Assembly (NCBI GenBank): GCA_900317215.1
Contig: ONFW01000146.1
Coordinates: 1-6,860 of the forward strand
Source: an uncultured Eubacteriales bacterium
GTDB lineage: Bacteria > Bacillota > Clostridia > Oscillospirales > Acutalibacteraceae
Length of the DNA: 6,860 nucleotides
Direction of reading: 5' to 3'
Shown here: positions 1 through 5,036 of the stretch, piece after piece
Numbering within the stretch: position 1 is the stretch's first letter
How the letters are laid out: the number at the start of each line of letters is the position of its first letter
Translations under genes and position numbers: made by a program
The notes under the pieces: model-generated
Told to the model about the DNA's origin: nothing
The model's input: only the letters and a program-made list of their open reading frames with translations
Database searches by the model: none

Positions 1-99
1 CCGGAGCAGACCTTTATGGTCTGCGAGGCGGTGGATTATCTGAATAAGCTGCTGCGTTATAAATCGTCCCGTGCGGTCACGCACCGGTGGGGTGCTTAA
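1..99 (+). CDS. C-terminal end of an unidentified upstream gene (partial)
   Basis: Frame 1 is open from the first base to a TAA at 97-99 and gives 32 residues, beginning PEQTFMVCEAVDYL and ending THRWGA. The stretch EAVDYLNKLLRY looks like an amphipathic helix, and the tail is basic and polar. I do not recognise the family from this fragment. A GC-rich hairpin begins 23 bases after the stop, as expected at the end of a transcription unit, which supports this reading. The opposite strand is also open across this stretch, so a minus-strand gene cannot be fully excluded. It would lack a convincing start and ribosome binding site. Confidence 0.45.
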   Translation, partial: PEQTFMVCEAVDYLNKLLRYKSSRAVTHRWGA

Positions 100-121
100 A
101 AAACTGTGCGTCAAAACATGA

Positions 122-140
122 CAGCGCAGGCACTGCGCTG
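122..140 (+). terminator. GC-rich hairpin after the upstream gene, possible terminator
   Basis: Bases 122-128 (CAGCGCA) and 134-140 (TGCGCTG) form a perfect 7-bp inverted repeat around a 5-base loop, 23 bases after the stop of the upstream fragment. The downstream bases (GTACGGTCTTTGTGT) are only moderately T-rich, so this is not a textbook intrinsic terminator. It could equally be a 3'-end stabilising hairpin. Confidence 0.35.
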
Positions 141-234
141 GTACGGTCTTTGTGTAAATAGCAGAAAAAAACATATATAATAATATAAATAATATGTTAA
201 ATGTAAAATTTATAAAAATCCTACTATAACTTAC
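141..234. other. AT-rich gene-free spacer upstream of the purC promoter
   Basis: From about 155 to 234 the sequence is almost entirely A and T, with runs such as ATATATAATAATATAAATAA, in sharp contrast to the flanking coding DNA. It lies directly upstream of the best promoter in the window, so it may act as an UP-element-like or bendable region. A TATAAT at 176-181 has no acceptable -35 partner. No reading frame or RNA gene is visible here. Confidence 0.5.
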
Positions 235-263
235 TTGCTAAAATTGCACCTTAGATGTATAAT
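235..263 (+). promoter_or_regulatory. Predicted sigma-A promoter of the purC operon
   Basis: TTGCTA at 235-240 (4 of 6 matches to the -35 consensus) is followed after exactly 17 bases by a perfect TATAAT at 258-263. The region upstream is extremely AT-rich. Transcription would start near 270, giving a 5' leader of about 145 bases before the purC ATG. This is the strongest promoter-like pattern in the window and lies just ahead of the first purine gene. It is prediction from sequence only. Confidence 0.65.
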
Positions 264-277
264 TAAAGGTGTTTTTT
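247..277 (+). terminator. Terminator-like inverted repeat with T6 tract overlapping the promoter
   Basis: CACCTT at 247-252 and AAGGTG at 266-271 form a 6-bp stem that is followed at once by six T residues (272-277). Inside the stem, 254-256 can pair with 262-264 after one A-A mismatch. This has the form of a Rho-independent terminator and could stop transcripts entering from upstream. The predicted -10 box lies within its loop region. The stem is short and only half GC, so strength is uncertain. Confidence 0.35.
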
Positions 278-278
278 G

Positions 279-374
279 AAGCATTACGGAGATAAAAAAA
301 CGGTCAAAAATCACTGCCCGGAACGGCCTGCTGCCGCATTGTCCTAAGGTGAACCGCAGCTTCTCCGTGTGCTT
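279..374 (+). ncRNA. Candidate structured 5' leader RNA of the purC operon
   Basis: Bases 279-292 (AAGCATTACGGAGA) pair with 362-374 (TCTCCGTGTGCTT) to make 13 base pairs, including one G-U, with a single bulged T. Nested inside, CGGTCA (301-306) can pair with TGAACCG (350-356) with one bulged A, and CGGC (324-327) pairs with GCCG (333-336) around a 5-base loop. A three-base extension, 320-322 with 342-344, is possible. The element starts about 10 bases after the predicted transcription start and ends about 30 bases before the purC ribosome binding site. It does not match the purine, ZTP, THF or PRPP aptamer features that I know. Fold and function are inferred by eye, not computed. Confidence 0.4.
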
Positions 375-416
375 ATTACCAGACTCATTATTAACTGTTT
401 GAGAGGAGTTTTTTAA

Positions 417-1130
417 ATGGAAAAAGCAGAGCTTTTGTACGAAGGAAAGGCTAAGAAGGTCTATGCAATGTCAGATCCCGACTACTGCATGGTCGAATAC
501 AAGGACGACGCAACAGCCTTCAACGGGCTGAAAAAGGGTACTATCACAGGCAAGGGCGTTGTAAACAACAGAATGTCAAACTTCATGTTCAGGCTTCTTG
601 AGGAGAAGGGCATCAAAACACATTTTGTTGAGGAGGTCAGCGACAGGGAGACTATCGTAAAAAAGGTAAAGATCGTTCCCCTTGAGGTGATCATCAGGAA
701 CAAGGCTGCCGGCTCAATGGCAAAGCGTCTCGGTCTTGATGAAGGCACCGAGCTGAAATGCACCGTCCTGGAGTTCTCCTATAAGGACGACGCTCTCGGC
801 GATCCCCTCATCAACGCATATCATGCGGTCGCTATCGGAGCAGCTACAACAAAGGATATAGAGACTATCAGCAACATGGCTCTTGAGATCAACAAGTACA
901 TGGTCGAGTTTTTCAAGAGCGTCGGCGTTGAGCTTATCGACTTCAAGCTTGAGTTCGGCAAGACCTCTGACGGCGAGATAGTTCTTGCTGATGAGATATC
1001 TCCCGATACCTGCCGCTTCTGGGATATCAAGACCCATGAGAAGCTCGACAAGGACCGCTTCAGAAGGGACCTCGGCAATGTGGAAGAGGCTTATGCCGAA
1101 ATGATGAAAAGGATAGGCCTCGGTAAATGA
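417..1130 (+). CDS. purC: Phosphoribosylaminoimidazole-succinocarboxamide synthase (SAICAR synthetase)
   Basis: PurC joins aspartate to CAIR using ATP to form SAICAR in the cytosolic de novo purine pathway. The 237-residue product has the usual bacterial length. Visible marks are the N-terminal LLYEGKAKKVY (residues 6-16) that forms part of the ATP site, YKDDATAFNG (28-37), SAICAR synthetase signature 1 as IVPLEVIIRNKAAGS (86-100), signature 2 as LIDFKLEFG (173-181), and DEISPDTCRFWD (192-203). The ATG at 417 is preceded by AGAGGAG (402-408) with an 8-base gap, so the start is secure. It is the first gene after the predicted promoter and leader, and purF follows after a short gap containing a strong hairpin. 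It makes the substrate for the PurB encoded two genes downstream. No anomalies are visible in the protein. Confidence 0.97.
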   Translation: MEKAELLYEGKAKKVYAMSDPDYCMVEYKDDATAFNGLKKGTITGKGVVNNRMSNFMFRLLEEKGIKTHFVEEVSDRETIVKKVKIVPLEVIIRNKAAGSMAKRLGLDEGTELKCTVLEFSYKDDALGDPLINAYHAVAIGAATTKDIETISNMALEINKYMVEFFKSVGVELIDFKLEFGKTSDGEIVLADEISPDTCRFWDIKTHEKLDKDRFRRDLGNVEEAYAEMMKRIGLGK

Positions 1131-1152
1131 TCGCTCCCTTAACAAATACATC

Positions 1153-1178
1153 CGCAGAGCTCCCAAGGGAGCTCTGTG
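1153..1178 (+). promoter_or_regulatory. Strong hairpin in the purC-purF gap
   Basis: CAGAGCTCC (1155-1163) and GGAGCTCTG (1168-1176) are perfect complements around a CAAG tetraloop. The stem can be extended outward by a G-U and a C-G pair to about 11 pairs. No T tract follows, so this is unlikely to be a simple terminator. It starts 22 bases after the purC stop and may be an mRNA stabiliser, a processing site or a translational control hairpin for purF. It overlaps the most upstream possible purF start (GTG at 1176), which argues that translation begins further downstream. Confidence 0.6.
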
Positions 1179-1207
1179 CTGACTGAAAAAGCGGCGTTTC
1201 GCTGCGT

Positions 1208-1223
1208 GGTGGTGAATTCTTTG
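1208..1223 (+). promoter_or_regulatory. Probable ribosome binding site and TTG start of purF
   Basis: GGTGGTGA at 1208-1215 differs at one base from GGAGGTGA, the complement of the 16S rRNA 3' end. It is followed after 5 bases by a TTG at 1221 in the purF frame. No ATG exists in this frame between the preceding hairpin and the conserved LHEECGVFGI segment. Competing in-frame starts are GTG at 1176 (inside the hairpin, preceded by AAGGGAG) and GTGs at 1206, 1209 and 1212, which lie at or within this Shine-Dalgarno-like sequence. Confidence 0.5.
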
Positions 1224-2720
1224 AATATAGATTCTGAAAAATGGATATCAGAGGAGCTGCATGAGGAATGCGGCGTATTCGGTATATTCGGCGATGACAT
1301 TATAGCGCCTGCCCGTGCCTGCTATAACGGACTTCTTGCTCTCCAGCACAGAGGTCAGGAAAGCTGCGGCATCTCGGTAAACGACAGGGGCGTTATCACC
1401 GGATACAAAAACATGGGACTTGTCAGCGAGGTTTTCAATAACGAGGTTTTGAACGGACTTGGCGGACAGATCGCAATATCTCATGTCAGGTACTCAACAG
1501 CAGGCGGCAGTGTGCGTGAAAACTCACAGCCGCTTGTTATGCGTTATGTAAAGGGTACAATAGCGATAGCGCATAACGGCAACCTTACAAATGCCTATGA
1601 GATAAGACGGGAGCTTGAACGCAGAGGAGCTATTTTTCAGACGACGATAGACTCCGAGGCGATAGCCTATCTCATTGCAAGGGAAAGGATCAGGACCGCC
1701 TCGGTCGAGGAAGCCGTGGCAAGGACAATGGAGCAGATAGAGGGAGCTTATTCTCTGCTTGTGATGAGCCCCAAAAAGCTTATCGCCGCAAGAGATCCCC
1801 ACGGCTTCAGACCCTTGTGCATGGGCAGGCTCGGAGAATCGGTGGTGTTTGCCTCCGAAAGCTGTGCGCTTGCCGCTATCGGAGCCGAATTTGTCAGAGA
1901 CGTTGAGCCCGGTGAGATAATAGTAGTCAGCAGCGAGGGGATAAAGTCGATCAGGACTGCGGAAGCCGAAAAGGCGAGGAAGTCCCTGTGCGTGTTTGAG
2001 TACATATACTTTGCCCGCACCGATTCTGTTGTTGACGGCATAAGCGTATATGAATCAAGAAAGGCCGCCGGCAGGATACTGGCAAGGGAGTTCCCTGTAG
2101 AAGCAGATATAGTCATCGGTGTGCCTGAGTCCGGAATAGATGCTGCTATAGGCTACAGCGAGGAGTCGGGCATACCCTATGAAAAGGGTATCGTCAAAAA
2201 CGGCTATATCGGCAGGACCTTTATCAAGCCGACACAGCAGGAGAGGGCAAACAGCGTCAGACTGAAGCTCAATCCTCTCGGCTCTGTGCTGAAGGGCAAG
2301 CGTGTGGTTGTTATCGACGATTCCATAGTCCGCGGAACGACCTGTGACAGGATAGTCAAGATGCTCCGCAGTGCTGGCGCGGCAGAGGTGCATCTGAGGA
2401 TAAGCTCGCCGCCGTTCATCTGGCCCTGCTTCTACGGAACTGATATTCCCTCAAGAGGTGAGCTGATAGCCGTAAAGCATACCGTTGATGAGATATGCGC
2501 CCTTACCGGTGCGGATACTCTCGGCTTTCTGCCGCCGGATAAGCTTGGAGAAATGCTCGGCGGAAAATGCTCGGGCTTCTGCGACGCCTGCTTCTCGGGC
2601 AGATATCCCACAGAGATACCGGACAAAATGCTTGACGGCAAGGAAAGAGGCGGCGTTGATTTTGACAAAAGGCTGCCTGAAAATGACAGAACTGCATGCA
2701 CGGGCAAGCAGGAAAACTAA
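1221..2720 (+). CDS. purF: Amidophosphoribosyltransferase (glutamine PRPP amidotransferase)
   Basis: PurF makes 5-phosphoribosylamine from PRPP and glutamine, the committed and feedback-inhibited step of purine synthesis. From the TTG start the product is 499 residues. The N-terminal Ntn-hydrolase domain begins at Cys17 in EECGVFGIFG, so a 16-residue propeptide would be removed to expose the nucleophile. It also shows QHRGQESCGI, SHVRYSTAG and HNGNL. The C-terminal phosphoribosyltransferase domain carries VVVIDDSIVRGTT, the PRPP loop, at about residues 362-374. Four cysteines placed as in the Bacillus [4Fe-4S] enzyme are present: in KSLCVFEY, in WPCFYG, and the pair in GFCDACFSG (about residues 257, 403, 454 and 457). 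It is therefore the iron-sulfur, propeptide-processed type, whose cluster makes the Bacillus enzyme oxygen-labile. The reading could extend to a GTG at 1176 (514 residues). The C-terminal 30 or so residues are polar and look poorly conserved. Confidence 0.95.
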   Translation: MNIDSEKWISEELHEECGVFGIFGDDIIAPARACYNGLLALQHRGQESCGISVNDRGVITGYKNMGLVSEVFNNEVLNGLGGQIAISHVRYSTAGGSVRENSQPLVMRYVKGTIAIAHNGNLTNAYEIRRELERRGAIFQTTIDSEAIAYLIARERIRTASVEEAVARTMEQIEGAYSLLVMSPKKLIAARDPHGFRPLCMGRLGESVVFASESCALAAIGAEFVRDVEPGEIIVVSSEGIKSIRTAEAEKARKSLCVFEYIYFARTDSVVDGISVYESRKAAGRILAREFPVEADIVIGVPESGIDAAIGYSEESGIPYEKGIVKNGYIGRTFIKPTQQERANSVRLKLNPLGSVLKGKRVVVIDDSIVRGTTCDRIVKMLRSAGAAEVHLRISSPPFIWPCFYGTDIPSRGELIAVKHTVDEICALTGADTLGFLPPDKLGEMLGGKCSGFCDACFSGRYPTEIPDKMLDGKERGGVDFDKRLPENDRTACTGKQEN

Positions 2721-2738
2721 TAATAAAGAGGTGTGGTT

Positions 2739-4160
2739 ATGGCAAGAGATACATACGAATCTCCGCTGTCCTCCAGATATGCGGACAAGGAGATGAAATA
2801 TCTTTTTTCTCCCGATAAGAAATTCAAAACATGGAGAAGGCTGTGGATAGCGCTTGCGGAGGCTGAGCATGAGCTTGGGCTGAACATCTCGCAGGAGCAG
2901 ATAGACGAGCTTAAGGCTCATGCGGAGGATATCAATTATGAGGATGCCGAAGCAAGGGAGAGGATAGTCAGGCACGACGTTATGTCGCATGTTTACGCCT
3001 ACGGTCTGCAGTGTCCCAAGGCGGCAGGCATAATACATCTTGGCGCCACCTCATGCTATGTCGGAGATAATACCGATGTCATAATAATGACAGAGGCTTT
3101 GAGGATAGTTGAGAAAAAGCTTGTCGGAGTTATCCGTCAGCTTTCGGAATTTGCTGAAAAATACAAGAGCCTTCCTACTCTCGCGTTCACCCATTTCCAG
3201 CCCGCTCAGCCCACTACAGTAGGCAAGAGGGCAACACTGTGGATACAGGATCTTCTTCTTGACCTTGAGGACGTGAGATATGTTATCTCCACAATGAAGC
3301 TTCTGGGCTGCAAGGGTACAACGGGTACGCAGGCGAGCTTTTTGAAGCTTTTTGACGGAGACCATGAGAAGTGCAAGAGGATAGACAAGCTGATAGCTGA
3401 AAAAATGGGCTTTCCTGACTGCTTTGCCGTTTCGGGTCAGACCTATTCGAGAAAGCTTGACAGCCGTGTCGTGAACGTGCTTGCGGGAATAGCCCAGAGC
3501 GCCTCAAAGTTCTCTAACGATATCAGGCTGCTGCAGCATCTCAAGGAGATAGAGGAGCCCTTCGAGGCAAATCAGATCGGCTCAAGCGCAATGGCATACA
3601 AAAGAAATCCGATGCGCTCCGAGAGAATGACGTCGCTTTCAAGATATGTGATGACAGACGTTCTCAATCCCTACATCACCGCTGCGACACAGTGGTTCGA
3701 GAGGACCCTTGATGACTCCGCAAACAAGCGTCTCAGCATACCGGAGGCCTTCCTTGCGGTAGATGCGATACTCAACCTCTATCTCAACGTAAGCGACGGT
3801 CTTGTTGTTTATAAAAACGCTATAGCAACTCATCTTGCTGAGGAGCTTCCCTTCATGATGACCGAGGATATCATGATGGACGCCGTTAAGGCAGGCGGAA
3901 ATCGTCAGGAGCTGCACGAGAAGATCAGAAAACAGTCACAGATCATTAAGAGCAGCGGAGGAAGGAACGATCTTCTTGAAAGGCTTGCACAGGATCCTGC
4001 CTTCGGAAAGAGCCTTGAGGAGCTAAAAGAGCTTTGCCGTCCCGAAAAATACGTCGGCAGAGCGCCCGAGCAGACAACAGACTTCCTCAATGAGACCGTG
4101 GCTCAGGCTCTTGCTCCCTATGAAGCCTTTGAAACAGAAAAAGCAGAGATCAATGTATAA
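2739..4160 (+). CDS. purB: Adenylosuccinate lyase
   Basis: PurB releases fumarate twice in purine synthesis: from SAICAR to give AICAR, and from adenylosuccinate to give AMP. The 473-residue product belongs to the fumarase/aspartase superfamily. The superfamily signature reads GSSAMAYKRNP (281-291), which holds the catalytic serine loop. THFQPAQPTT (151-160) carries the general-acid histidine (His152), RHDVMSH (78-84) the active-site histidine region, and ATSCYVGDNTD (103-113) a substrate-binding segment. The AMAYKRNP form and the length near 475 resemble the long, animal-like branch more than the 430-residue Bacillus enzyme. The ATG at 2739 follows AAAGAGGTG with good spacing, and a GTG six bases earlier lies inside that site and is rejected. 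The gene starts 18 bases after the purF stop, so co-transcription and coupling are likely. It sits between the genes for the two enzymes that make its substrates. Confidence 0.96.
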   Translation: MARDTYESPLSSRYADKEMKYLFSPDKKFKTWRRLWIALAEAEHELGLNISQEQIDELKAHAEDINYEDAEARERIVRHDVMSHVYAYGLQCPKAAGIIHLGATSCYVGDNTDVIIMTEALRIVEKKLVGVIRQLSEFAEKYKSLPTLAFTHFQPAQPTTVGKRATLWIQDLLLDLEDVRYVISTMKLLGCKGTTGTQASFLKLFDGDHEKCKRIDKLIAEKMGFPDCFAVSGQTYSRKLDSRVVNVLAGIAQSASKFSNDIRLLQHLKEIEEPFEANQIGSSAMAYKRNPMRSERMTSLSRYVMTDVLNPYITAATQWFERTLDDSANKRLSIPEAFLAVDAILNLYLNVSDGLVVYKNAIATHLAEELPFMMTEDIMMDAVKAGGNRQELHEKIRKQSQIIKSSGGRNDLLERLAQDPAFGKSLEELKELCRPEKYVGRAPEQTTDFLNETVAQALAPYEAFETEKAEINV

Positions 4161-4203
4161 CCTAAATTTTATATAATATAATACTTTGAGAGGAGAATTA
4201 ATT

Positions 4204-4962
4204 ATGGTAGTAAACAATGTTCTTAATCAGACAGCAGCGCACGGAGTAGTCAGCAAGCTTGGCTGCTATTCGGTAGTTGAGTACCTCAAGGACGTATCTG
4301 TAAGTCCTTCATCGGCTCAGACAAAGTTCTTCATGTCTAAAATGGGTGTAAGAAAAAGACAGGTAGTTGCCAACCTGAACAATCAGGGCATTATCCTTCA
4401 GGCAGGCGCAATGCAAATGGTAGTGGGCGCTGTTGAAATGAACACCAACATCAAGGGCGCAGGCGATTTCTTCAAGAAAATGGTGGGCAGCAAGGTGACA
4501 AAGGAAAGTGCTGTAAAGCCGAGATATTTCGGTACGGGTCAGGTCATTCTCGAGCCTACATACAAGTATATTCTTCTTGAGGATCTTGCCAAGTGGAACG
4601 GAGCAATGACCATAGAGGACGGTCTTTTCCTTGCCTGTGACGATACCGTTCAGATGAAGGTCACCTCAAGATCAAGCTTCTCCTCTGCTGTGGCAGGCGG
4701 AGAGGGCCTTTTCAACAACACTCTGTTCGGACAGGGCATAGCTGTTCTCGAAAGCCCCGCTCCTGCAGAAGAGCTCCTCGTTTTCGATCTTACCAACGAT
4801 ACCCTCAAGATCGACGGCAACATGGCTATCGCATGGTCGAATACCCTCCAGTTCACTGTTGAAAGATCCTCAAAAACGCTCATAGGCTCCGCTGCCTCGG
4901 GTGAAGGTCTTGTAAATGTATACAGAGGCACAGGTAGAGTTCTTGTTGCTCCCGTGGCCTGA
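4204..4962 (+). CDS. AIM24-family protein, function unknown
   Basis: The 252-residue product looks like an AIM24/DUF124-family protein. Family-like features are LQAGAMQMVVGAVEMNT (65-81), the central AVAGGEGLFNN (162-172) followed by FGQGIAVLES (175-184), and a second glycine-rich repeat SGEGLVNVYRGTGR (232-245). The rest is rich in predicted short beta strands, with no signal peptide, membrane segment or catalytic motif visible, so a cytosolic all-beta protein is expected. The yeast member affects mitochondrial inner-membrane organisation, while the bacterial role is not established. The family is generally grouped with the TRAP-like beta fold, but RNA binding has not been shown. The ATG at 4204 has AGAGGAG (4189-4195) at 8 bases; a TTG at 4186 overlaps this site and is rejected. 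It lies 43 bases after purB and 74 before purA, in the same direction, which suggests a link with purine metabolism or simple co-transcription. Family assignment is from memory of motifs. Confidence 0.8.
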   Translation: MVVNNVLNQTAAHGVVSKLGCYSVVEYLKDVSVSPSSAQTKFFMSKMGVRKRQVVANLNNQGIILQAGAMQMVVGAVEMNTNIKGAGDFFKKMVGSKVTKESAVKPRYFGTGQVILEPTYKYILLEDLAKWNGAMTIEDGLFLACDDTVQMKVTSRSSFSSAVAGGEGLFNNTLFGQGIAVLESPAPAEELLVFDLTNDTLKIDGNMAIAWSNTLQFTVERSSKTLIGSAASGEGLVNVYRGTGRVLVAPVA

Positions 4963-4964
4963 TA

Positions 4965-4983
4965 AAAGCCCGTCGGCTTTATT
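4965..4983 (+). terminator. Weak terminator-like hairpin after the AIM24 gene
   Basis: AAAGCC (4965-4970) pairs with GGCTTT (4975-4980) around a CGTC tetraloop, two bases after the AIM24-gene stop, and is followed by ATTATT-like sequence. The shape is that of a short intrinsic terminator, but the T tract lies mostly in the stem and there are only three G-C pairs. Partial termination or 3'-end protection ahead of purA is plausible. Confidence 0.4.
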
Positions 4984-4992
4984 ATGGGGATA

Positions 4993-5010
4993 GTCCGCTC
5001 TGCTGCGGAT
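4993..5010 (+). promoter_or_regulatory. Second hairpin in the AIM24-purA gap
   Basis: TCCGC (4994-4998) pairs with GCGGA (5005-5009) around a 6-base loop, with a further G-U pair outside. It ends 13 bases before the purA ribosome binding site. It may set purA translation or act together with the preceding hairpin at 4965-4980. No effector-binding motif is recognised. Confidence 0.35.
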
Positions 5011-5036
5011 CATCTCTTATGAAAGGTAGGAAAAAA

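Noticed and set aside
176..181. A TATAAT in the AT-rich spacer as an alternative promoter
   Set aside because: No -35-like sequence occurs at 16 to 18 bases upstream; such strings are expected by chance in nearly pure A+T sequence.
349..402. A 17-codon GTG-started frame in the purC leader (possible leader peptide)
   Set aside because: There is no Shine-Dalgarno sequence at a usable distance, the start would be buried in the leader helix, and the codons show no regulatory run.
383..414. Attenuator formed by ACTC (383-386) with GAGT (406-409) followed by T6 just before the purC ATG
   Set aside because: Only four pairs with a 19-base loop, and the T tract coincides with the normal spacer between ribosome binding site and start.
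265..416. Known purine, PRPP, ZTP or tetrahydrofolate riboswitch in the purC leader
   Set aside because: The conserved core sequences of these aptamers, as I know them, are not present. The GGTGAA and GGAGA strings recall parts of the tetrahydrofolate aptamer, but its GAGUAG and GUUAAGUG elements are missing.
2485..2796. A 103-codon plus-strand frame overlapping the end of purF and the start of purB
   Set aside because: It is out of frame with both genes, shows no family motif, and overlaps strongly conserved coding sequence.
2451..3038. A 195-codon open frame on the minus strand across the purF-purB junction, with other long minus-strand frames such as 714-1166 and 1748-2116
   Set aside because: They lie opposite well-supported purine genes, give low-complexity or cysteine/serine-rich translations with no recognisable domain, and have no convincing ribosome binding sites. 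They are shadows of biased codon use.
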